Shown piece after piece: positions 56,069 through 64,000 of a stretch of 64,000 bases of DNA (position 1 is the stretch's first letter; each line of letters starts with the position of its first letter). Made by a program: the position numbers and the translations under genes. The notes below the pieces were generated by a model. That model was not told the origin of the DNA. It worked only from the letters and a program-made list of their open reading frames with translations, and ran no database searches. The stretch is from Catonia carolina. Lineage: Eukaryota > Arthropoda > Insecta > Hemiptera > Achilidae. Where the stretch lies: assembly GCA_035578175.1 (NCBI GenBank), contig JAQMRL010000004.1, forward strand, positions 75,059,901 to 75,123,900. Direction: 5' to 3'.

Positions 56069-56396
56069 AAAAATAGTTCTGTTTCTTATTACATGGTTAG
56101 CCAATTACATGACTAAGTATTTAAAAACGTGTAACATACACTATTACTTGTATAAGACCCAATAATAGTCAGAGTTATCTCTTCTGAGAGTAAAGCATTT
56201 CATTTAACAGCGAGACCGTGTGGTGAAGTGAATGTGTCATTTGCAGGTGGAAAGTAGATGCTTTTCAGAGGGCCTGGCATGCTAAATATACTTTTCTATT
56301 CAGTGGAGAAGCTATTGGTAAACCACCTCACTCGTCGTTTTACTTATAAAACCTCTAGAGTTTCAAAACAACCTTTCGGCTGATGACCTAAACAAC
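56069..56396 (+). mobile_element. C400 element, old, 5'-truncated
   Basis: Diverged copy from AAATAGTTCTGTTTCTTATT to GCTGATGACCTAAACAACA. Confidence 0.78.
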
Positions 56397-56656
56397 ACAC
56401 TCCTAAATAGCAAATGGTCCAAAAGTCCAGGGTTTGATTCTTGACAAGGTTTGGAAACTTTAAACATCGATTTCATATCATGCAATACAAGATTTAATTG
56501 AGAATGACCTTCATGTTGTTAAAAATATAAATTTAAACAAAGTAGAAAAAGTTTAAAATAAAAGCGATGAAAATTGTGTAATGCATAAATTTGTAACCTT
56601 TTATAAAAGATTGAACTATAAAAATTTGAACGTTTTTATACGTGTCTGTGTGTGTG

Positions 56657-56708
<52 letters not shown>

Positions 56709-57352
56709 TATATAACGATAATAAACCGTAAAGTTTTATGGTGTAATAACGACGACTAAACAAGTAGGTCCTTGTGGGAGAATACGAATGGAGAAGGGAT
56801 TTCTGGGTAAAGTAGATTTTAGGGAATTACTGGACCTTAAAAATATACGACGACAAAGGATAATAGTTAAAGGATGAAGGGGATAAATTTTATCCAACTA
56901 TTCTATCCGCCTTTGAAACTTATGGCTAATAATATTAAATGGGTGCATATCCGTTGCCATGGCAACGCCGGCTCCATCTCGTACACAAAACCTTTAACAA
57001 GAGGGTGGAAAATGCTTTTCTCATTCGTTCTCATCGTTTCCACTCCACTTTTTGTTCTTCCGAATCCTATTTAGTTTAATGCTCGTTTTTGGTCATTTCA
57101 TATTAAAGTTAAGGACCACGTACCGAGAAGAAAACTCGGGAAATGAAATAGAAAAATAACGGCAACGATATGATAGCTTTCCAAAATAATCTCATACTCT
57201 TTTGTTGTTGATATTATCTGATTTATGAAACAAAATTGAAAAGATAATATTACTATTTCATAAAAAATCACAATATAATTTACTTTCACCGATGAATGTA
57301 CAAAAAAGTATTGTTATAAAAAAAATCCTACTATTTTACAAATCTTTAAATT
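56397..57352. other. No gene; (TA)n microsatellite and X-box
   Basis: TA repeat at 56658-56713. The region 56860-57060 has higher sequence complexity than its neighbours and contains the palindrome listed next. Confidence 0.45.
56953..56966. promoter_or_regulatory. Perfect palindromic X-box (RFX site) match
   Basis: GTTGCCATGGCAAC matches the RFX consensus GTNRCC-N2-RGYAAC exactly as a 14-bp palindrome. Whether it is used is unknown; no gene start is visible nearby. Confidence 0.45.
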
Positions 57353-57363
57353 TCTTTTAATCT

Positions 57364-57732
57364 GTTGTTGTTAATGTCATCAGCTGAAAGATTGATTTGA
57401 ACCTCTAGAGGCTTAAAACAAGGAGTAGGGTAGGTTACCAGTGCCTTCTTCACTGAGTGGAAAAGTATGATACCAGGGCCTTTTAAAAGCATCTACGTAC
57501 GACCTAGCAGATACCACCTTCACGTTATTCACTAGTGTTTGCTTGTACAACGAAATTCATTACTCTTGGAGAAGATAACTCTGACTAATGTCTTTTACAC
57601 CTTTACCTCTTCTGTTCTTAAATGCTTCAACCATATAATTGACTGACCATGTGACAAGAAAAACAACTATTTTTTGTAGCCCTAGAACGAGTGCAAATAA
57701 TTTAACACTCCCCAACCGCCTTTTATTAGCAA
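57364..57732 (-). mobile_element. C400 element, old, 11-bp TSD
   Basis: Diverged minus-strand copy, yet still flanked by TCTTTTAATCT at 57353-57363 and 57733-57743. Confidence 0.87.
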
Positions 57733-57830
57733 TCTTTTAATCTACTTCATTATAATTTATCCTGGTTAAAAAGTATCTTTAAACTGAAGCGCTAGTAGCA
57801 ATACTTAAACGTCATTTTAGCTTATAGGAA

Positions 57831-58048
57831 AATATAGGGATGGAAAGTATTGTTCTCATGTCCATTTTCCGAAATCGAGTTTTCACAGGATTTACACGTT
57901 TTCAGTACTCCTAAAACCAAATGTAACATGTTTTTAGCGATTGGTGAGTGTGCGCGCGCGTGCGTCTCTCTCTCCCCCCTTTTTCTGCGCGGGCGGGTGT
58001 GTAAAATATCTCAAGAACGGAATAGCGAACGAAATTAAAACTAGAAAC
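57831..58048 (+). mobile_element. H element 5' fragment
   Basis: From the GGATGGAAAGTATTGTTCTC region through a degenerate GC/CT-rich microsatellite to AATATCTCAAGAACGGAA; the rest is missing. Confidence 0.72.
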
Positions 58049-58162
58049 TTAGAAATGATGGAAGCGATCGCTATCATCCACTAGTGGAAAAGCATTGGAA
58101 GAAGAAGAAGTTCTGATATAACAGTTTTTCAATATTGCACCGTTAATATCGACTAACAAAAG

Positions 58163-58490
58163 TTGTTTTTTATCTGTAATGTGTGTACGTTGCAATCAGT
58201 TCAATTCAGAACAATAAGCAACCCCATGACCCAATGAGATGAGGATGATTTGTATGACATGTAAATGAGGTGTAGTTTTGTACAGATTCAGGCCGACCAT
58301 TCCTAAGAGAGTATGGTTAATTGAACCCAAACCTTCAAACTATACCGGTAACTACTGTCTAGTATTCAAATCCGTATAAAAGTAACTACCTTTACTAGTT
58401 TTTGAACCAGGAACCTTCGTCTCCGAAAATCAGCTGTTGAAACACCTGATTTTGGCGACGACTTTACCTCTAGACCAACCTGGTGGATAA
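58163..58490 (-). mobile_element. S1 SINE
   Basis: Full-length minus-strand copy; B box diverged (TTTTTGAACC), head CCAACCTGGTGG. Confidence 0.83.
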
Positions 58491-58499
58491 ATATTCTTT

Positions 58500-58984
58500 T
58501 TTTTTCTCTTTAATTCTTTATTTACAACTGTAAAATTTTACAACAAGCAAATGTGATGATTATGATAATAATGTAAATGACATGATAGGCACGAGAGGGG
58601 TAGGGCCCCCATTGGTGCCTCCCCGAGAATGAAATTTGTATATCAAATAAACAGGTCTCTACTCCAGCGTCTTGTAAGGCGTCTAGGGGGATTATCAGGT
58701 AAATGGACGGTGGAAAGTGAATGGACCAGGGGGTTCTCGTGTTCGTGTGACTTGTCGTGAAAGCGTTTGTATAGGTATTCGATGGAATTTTGTACAAGTG
58801 GTATTTTCAAATCTGTATGTAAGGTTTTGTTGCTAACGTAAAGAGGTGCATTTGCTAAAAGGCGTAATGTTTTTGACTGGAATGCTTGAATTCGTTACAA
58901 GTTAGAGGGTTTGGTTGAACAATCACCATGACGGAGTGTGAAAGTTACGTGAAGGGATTTTGCCGTATTAAGTTTGATATATTT
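58500..58984 (-). pseudogene. Jockey-like LINE 3' end, internally deleted
   Basis: Minus strand: KYIKLNTAKSLHVTFTLRHG (the pre-thumb KSLHVTFTLR motif of Jockey RTs), a stop, then a jump to QSKTLRLLANAPLYVSNKTL, HTDLKIPLVQNSIEYLYKRF, HDKSHEHENPLV, and PPRRLTRRWSRDLFI with a stop at about 58643. The family normally has some 80-100 residues between the first two blocks, so there is an internal deletion. The 3' UTR is shared with the 16.0 and 25.0 kb copies; a C400 copy is inserted at the upstream end. Confidence 0.82.
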
Positions 58985-58996
58985 TAAGTTTTATTT

Positions 58997-59390
58997 GTTG
59001 TTGTTTAGGTCATCAGCCGAAAGGCTGACTTGAACCTCTAGAGGTTTTACTGAGTAAAACAAGGAGTGAGGTGATTTACCTTGCCTTCCTCACTGAGTGA
59101 AAAATTACGCTTATCAGCATGCCAGGCCCTCTGAAAAGCACAGATTTTCCACTCTGCACATGACACCTTCACTTCATTCACCACAGGGTCTGGCTGTATA
59201 ATGAAATTCATTACTTTTAGTGGAGATAACTCTGACTAGTGTTTCTTGCACCTCTACCTCTTCTGTTCTTAAATGATTCAGTCATTTAATTGGCTGACCA
59301 TGTGATAAGAAACAGAACTATTTATTTTAGCCCTGCAACGGACAGATTGAGTGTAAATAAATTGACACTCCACCTGTCTGTTAAGAGCAG
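58997..59390 (-). mobile_element. C400 element with 12-bp TSD
   Basis: 394 bp flanked by TAAGTTTTATTT at 58985-58996 and 59391-59402, inserted at the broken upstream edge of the Jockey-like LINE. Confidence 0.92.
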
Positions 59391-59402
59391 TAAGTTTTAT
59401 TT

Positions 59403-60686
59403 ATAAAAAGTATTTAAATGAGATTATTTTTGTTTTATATTTCGAAAAATTAAAAAGAGGTTGCATAATAAATAAAATTGCATTTGGTGTCCATCGTTAT
59501 TAACAAATAAGTCGTTTCACGGGGAAATGGAGTGAATTTTTAATACCAAGTTCTTATATTACAGTAATCCCGTTATTTTACAAGGTGACGGTACGGTTAG
59601 AGTAATAAATGGCTTGTGAATACTCTCTGTGTAAGTATTAATGGTGTACGTAGGGGGGAGAAAACGGGGTTGGAAAGGGTAATATAAAATAAAAACCAAA
59701 GGGGTCGGTTTTGTTTGTGTAGCGGCAAATGGAAGGAGCTTTAAAAAAAGATTTAATTTAGAATTTCAAATGGAAAGCCGGTTTCTCTACGTCTGTAATA
59801 ATATAGAGTTGATGGCAAAAAAAACAAATAAAAAAAACGGAAAAAGAGAAACGAATGGAAGAAAGAAGGAAAACAAAGGACGATGGTAAAGCGAGCGAAT
59901 ATTTGAACGTACCGGCGGAGGGAAAATTTTTCAAGAAGAAATAAAGGGGGTGGGGGTAGGTTGAGTGTTACCATAACAACACCGACCCCACAAAAACTAT
60001 CAAACATTTCCCTCTTTACGACAAGTGTCACTGTTTTTTGTTCCTCTCTCTTACAGACTCGACTTCCCTATCCCAGATAAAAAGAAAAGAAGATGCCTTA
60101 ACAGCTTCCCCTTGAGATAAGATGAACATCCTCCGTTCCAGATCCTTTTCCTCCGTTCCCCCTATTCTTTACTGTTTTATACCACTATATGTATCCCCCT
60201 CACCGGGTACTTCTACTACACTTACGATTCTTCCCTCAGGACATTCTCTTACACATGTTGAAACCTAACCTAACCTGACGGCAACGTTCAATATCAGCTC
60301 TACCACCAATCCAACCCCCACCGTCTTTACCTACTTCATGCTTCACGCCACTTTACCTTCCTCTTCTTCTTCTTCTTCACTACCACGTCGACGACGACAT
60401 CGTCATCAAATTTAATTAATAAAACCAAATTACATGAACACTCTTCCACCCTCCTCCAACCGTTGTATAAATTACACTAAAACGAGTCTATAAATTTTAT
60501 CTTCTACATCTCCCTCCAATTCAAGATCCGATTTCGTTTTAATACACTTTTCAAAGTGTATAATGTTACTTCATCTTTATTTAATTATCTGTTAAAAAGT
60601 AAATGGGTTGTTAAAGTTTTCTTTACATTTTTATTCTACATACAGTTTTAAATTATTCCTTTTAATGATATTTTGTAATTTATATA
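59403..60686. other. No gene; purine- and pyrimidine-rich tracts
   Basis: Runs such as GAAAAAGAGAAACGAATGG and a CTTCTTCTTCTTC repeat, plus a short CCTAACCTAACCT. Composition differs from the AT-rich repeats, so this may be unique sequence. No coding frame supported. Confidence 0.45.
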
Positions 60687-61182
60687 TAGGGTGATTCAAA
60701 ACTACACAGCAATCTCCTGGGAACTCATTCTATAGCTAAAAATAATAAAAAGTTCAGATAAACATATGCCAGAAAACGCTTAGTTAGCGAGTTACGGCTA
60801 GCGAAAAATTTCACCTAGAACTCTGTATCCTCGGTGAAGTAAGGCCGTATAAAAATGTTAAAAGTAGTTACAAAGATACAAATATGATTGTTTCTTATGT
60901 TTTTTAATCTGAAAAATTGAATAAAATTCGTTCCAGAGCTGTAAATACAATACTTTCAGAGATATCTTACATAAAACACAAGAACTGGTGCAAAGAAATA
61001 ACATATTTTTGTGTTTAACGTAAGATTACTTCCATAAGTGGTAAATAAAGGTGTATTTTTTCTTAAATAAATTTGTAGAAAATTTAATTTTGAAAAGATT
61101 CATGTGAATTACTCAGGAAAAAAATGAATAATAGGTATTGAAATTTCGCTTTATTTAAAATCAAAACAGACGCACATAAAAC
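60687..61182. repeat. Probable dispersed repeat of TATAGGGTGATTCAAAA type
   Basis: TATAGGGTGATTCAAAACTA followed by AACGCTTAGTTAGCGAGTTA resembles sequences I remember recurring in insect genomes. No second copy exists in this window to confirm it. Confidence 0.35.
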
Positions 61183-61189
61183 GCACATT

Positions 61190-61525
61190 TTTTTTGTTTT
61201 TTTTTTAATTCCTAATATGTGTACGTTGCAATCTGTTCAATTCAGAACAATAAGCAACCCTATGACCCAATGAAATGAGGATGATATGTATGACGTGTAA
61301 ATGAGATTTAGTCATGTACAGACTCAGGCCGACCATTCCTGAGAGAGTATGGTTAATTTAACCCCAACCATTAAAGTACACCGGTAACCACTGTCTAGCA
61401 TTCAAATCCGTATAAAAGTAACTATCTTTACTAGGATTTGAACCAGGAACCTTCGTCTCCGAAAATCAGGTTTTTAACACCTGATTTTGGCGACGACTTT
61501 ACCTCTAGACCAACCCGGTAGGTTT
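61190..61525 (-). mobile_element. S1 SINE with 7-bp TSD
   Basis: Full-length minus-strand copy flanked by GCACATT (61183-61189 and 61526-61532). Confidence 0.87.
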
Positions 61526-61532
61526 GCACATT

Positions 61533-62577
61533 CTTAACTGCATAAAATATTAACTAATATTTAGGTTGGGAGTAACAGCTGATAATATCAGCTGTTAAAT
61601 ATTGTCCGAGATATTGAATTTTCTTTTCTTCAGTGTTTCAACCAACTTACATTACTTCCCCATTTTATCAAGCAAAAAATTTATTTGATATTCTGTCCAC
61701 GGAATTCGTCACATTTTGCCTGCTGCGGTACCACTATATCTCAAATGCCTGCATTTACTCTAAATCGATTTTTTTTTAATGTCCATGCATACATCCCGTA
61801 CAACAGAACAAAGAAAACAATAGATAACAATTTGAAAAATTAATAATAATAATAAACAATAATTTATTTATTCCCATAATATTACACATTACACAAAAAA
61901 TAAATTACGATAATACAAAATTTCTTACAGTATACTACTATCTTTTTAGGCTAGAGGTGGTGGAAATTATACCACCCAACTATGGACAAAACCATATACT
62001 AGGATGGGTAATTACTAAAAATAACATCGCAACATTCTCATTCTGCACTCAACATTAAGATTCCGTTCAGCAACTTTTTAGCGACACAAATCGATTGAAT
62101 ATAAAACTGAATAATCTATCAATTGATAAAAAAAATACATTAATTAAAAGCTTTATAAATAAAATTCTTATCTAATTTTTATTTATCTCGTTACTCTTAA
62201 TTTTGTTCTAAAAATATAGTTATCAAAGCGGAAAAAACAAATAAAAAGATTATTTTTAGAAAACTTGTATCATCAATCTTTAAAAAAGCAATCAATGATA
62301 TATGTAAAAAAACCAAGTAAATTCCGTCTGTTAAAAATAATAAAAACAGTTTAAAAATAGATAGAAGTGAATAAAAAATAAATATAAAGACCGTTTGCCT
62401 TGTAATGGTTCGTAACAATTTCAACACCGATGAAAAAAGGCGATTAAATAGGCTGTGACGAATATACAGACTTTAAACTAATATTTTATAATTAACGTTC
62501 CCATTCAGATATTTAAATACTAACAAAAATATTAACAGGGCGTTTGAAAAATATTTTACTCTCGCGTGAACATTTTC
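61533..62577. other. AT-rich stretch, nothing recognised
   Basis: A palindrome AACAGCTGATAATATCAGCT lies at 61576-61595. No gene supported. Confidence 0.5.
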
Positions 62578-63198
62578 TTTACAGCTTTTATTTGTTATCC
62601 AGTACTATTTGTAAATAGAACTGTGTTGTTGTTTAGGTCATCAGCCACAAGGCTGGTTTAAACCTGCAGAGGTTTTACTCAGTAAATCGAGGAGTAAGGT
62701 GGTTTACCATTGCCTTCCTCACTTAATGGAAAAGTAAGCTTATCAGCATGCCGGGCCCTCTGAAAAGCACATATTTTCCACTCTGCACATGACACCTTCA
62801 CTTCATTCACCACAGGGTCTGGCTGTATAATGAAAGTCATTACTTTCAGAGGAGATAACTCAGATTGGTGTAATTTACACCTCTACCTCTTCTGTTCTTA
62901 AATGATTCAGTCATTTAATTGGCTGACCATGTAATAAGAAACAGAACTATTTATTTTAGCCCTGCAATGAACAGATTGAGTGTAAATAATTTGACACTCC
63001 ACCTGTCTGTTATGGGCAGAATAGAACTGTAACAACCATTTAATTTGTTCGATGAAGTTTTCTTGTAATCCTGATTTGAATTTAATCATAAAGAACCCAT
63101 TAAAATGTTCAATCAAATTTGGCTGTCAGCTTCACCTCATGAAGTGACCCAACCGGTGTTACTTGACGTATCATAGACATGTTACTTTCTATCAGTAT
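62578..63198 (-). mobile_element. SatE element, old single-monomer copy split by C400
   Basis: Left part ACAGCTTTTATTTGTTATCC is the tail side; after the C400 insert it continues ACTGTAACAACCATTTAATT.. to CCAACCGGTGTTACTTGACG and TTTCTATCAG. Strongly diverged, with one monomer. Confidence 0.68.
62625..63019 (-). mobile_element. C400 element with 11-bp TSD
   Basis: 395 bp flanked by AATAGAACTGT at 62614-62624 and 63020-63030. Confidence 0.92.
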
Positions 63199-63206
63199 TC
63201 ATACAG

Positions 63207-63352
63207 ATGCGGTCTCACTATGCGGCCTTGGGTTCGAATCCGATTCAGGCACGGGATATTTTCATAAGTTACAAAAAAATCATTTCATCCTTCACCGTTT
63301 CCATTAGCAATAATTGCAGAACAGTCGGACGTTAAACAAAATTAAAAAAATA
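63207..63352 (+). mobile_element. S2 tRNA-derived SINE
   Basis: Plus-strand copy with B box GGGTTCGAATCC, body TTCATCCTTCACCGTTTCC and a GTTAAACAAAATTAAAAAAA tail; the A-box side is truncated. Confidence 0.85.
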
Positions 63353-63514
63353 GACAAACAGAAACAATAAATATTCAATTTATTAATGAATTTTACACAA
63401 CGATCATCGAAAATACTACTTGACAATTTAAACACTGTTTTATAAGAGTCGACTTAGCTAATTAAATCTGAAGCCGTATTCCAAAAAAGGTTTAGCGGTA
63501 AAATTACGGTCATA

Positions 63515-64000
63515 AGAAATTAAGGGGAACTTATAAACAATATCAGACATGTCGACGACATTCTAATGATGGCCGATGATATTTCAGATAAGAAAGGAAT
63601 GATTTTGAATTGTTTAAGCACAACTAGTCAAAAATATGCCCTATAATTCAACGCCAAAAAAACTAAATTTATAGTAATTTCCAAATCACCTATTCCAGCA
63701 CGTTTAACAATGAATTCTAATTCCTAACAATGAAATCCTAATTGAATGAATAGAAAAAAAACCACAAGAAATAAGTTCAAAAATGGAAATGGCAAGGACC
63801 GCTTTTATGAAAACGAAGAATCTAGTAGCCAACAAGGATTTAAATCTGTAAATACGAACTAGACTTTTCAGATGCTACATCTTCACGATCTTCTAGTATC
63901 AAATGGAGGCAAGAAGACTCAGAAACTGAGATATTGACAAAATCCAGGCTTTTAAACTGTGCGTATATCACCGTTGATATCGATGTAGAGAGCTGAACAC
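63515..64000 (+). pseudogene. LINE reverse transcriptase fragment, cut by window end
   Basis: Plus-strand pieces read NIRHVDDILMMADDISDKKG (the RT catalytic YADD box mutated to HVDD), LSTTSQKYAL, stop, NAKKTKFIVISKSPIPARLT, then KMEMARTAFMKTKNLVANKD, RTRLFRCYIFTIF, QMEARRL and DKIQAFKLCVYHR, in the order typical of insect endonuclease/RT LINEs, with stops and frameshifts. Probably the same family as the fragments at 9.45 and 31.5 kb. The C-terminal tail lies beyond the window. Confidence 0.82.

Noticed and set aside
59753..60031. Minus-strand 92-residue hydrophobic frame
   Set aside because: It arises from a purine-rich plus strand; Phe/Leu-rich with no recognisable domain.
60265..60280. Interstitial telomere repeat (CCTAA)n
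   Set aside because: Fewer than three units; expected by chance in such a sequence.
61576..61595. Palindrome AACAGCTGATAATATCAGCT as a regulatory site
   Set aside because: It resembles the S1 palindrome and is probably S1-derived or chance; no further support.

Overview
The window looks like intergenic or intronic DNA from a large, AT-rich, repeat-laden insect-type genome (a hemipteran or similar arthropod is my guess; no marker gene fixes the taxon). No complete host gene is visible. The only convincing host coding piece is one Asn/Thr/Lys-rich internal exon on the minus strand at 17995-18271, with splice sites at both ends. Most of the rest is transposable elements and their debris, often nested, and many insertions can be dated relative to each other from target-site duplications (TSDs).

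Repeat families, with the short names used below: (H) a ~0.95 kb non-autonomous element, about 13 near-complete copies plus fragments. It has a 13-bp subterminal inverted repeat, a (TG/CG)n microsatellite, a 3' hairpin and T-rich insertion sites, which is the architecture of helentron-associated (HINE/DINE-1-like) elements. (C400) a 390-400 bp retroposon-like family with a (CAA)n-type tail and mostly 8-12 bp TSDs, about 20 copies. (S1) a ~325 bp tRNA-derived SINE, about 15 copies. (S2, S3) two further tRNA-derived SINEs. (SatE) an interspersed element, one copy of which has expanded an internal 62-bp unit into a ~20-unit minisatellite at 44.6-45.8 kb. There are also one canonical Helitron, pogo/Tigger remnants, two TTAA-flanked TIR elements, mariner remnants, a solo LTR, and 5'-truncated LINE fragments of at least three kinds (Jockey-like and two other endonuclease/RT types).

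Layout: 0-0.8 kb is a 61-62 bp satellite running in from the left; 1.6-3.8 kb two H copies, one with an inverted core; 4.8-5.5 kb Helitron; 5.6-10.4 kb SINE and C400 copies plus a 580-bp tandem duplication; 11.1-13.8 kb pogo/Tigger and a TTAA element; 13.9-17.5 kb H/SINE/SatE/LINE mosaic; 18.0-18.3 kb host exon; 18.7-28.6 kb H, C400, S2 and LINE copies; 29.9-32.5 kb mariner and LINE; 33-37.5 kb four-element cluster with a 162-bp duplication; 37.8-41.8 kb S1, second mariner locus, nested C400; 42.5-46.9 kb H with two nested retroposons, then the SatE minisatellite; 47-53 kb TTAA element, split long-TIR element, solo LTR, composite SINE; 54-64 kb sparser, ending in a LINE reverse-transcriptase pseudogene cut by the window edge.

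The most notable items are two loci with the same head-to-head mariner derivative built from two 3' ends, the single-copy-to-satellite transition inside SatE, an H copy with a clean internal inversion bounded by a 15-bp inverted duplication, and a SINE-filler-SINE composite flanked by one 12-bp TSD. Family names come from reading motifs by eye; no database search was possible.
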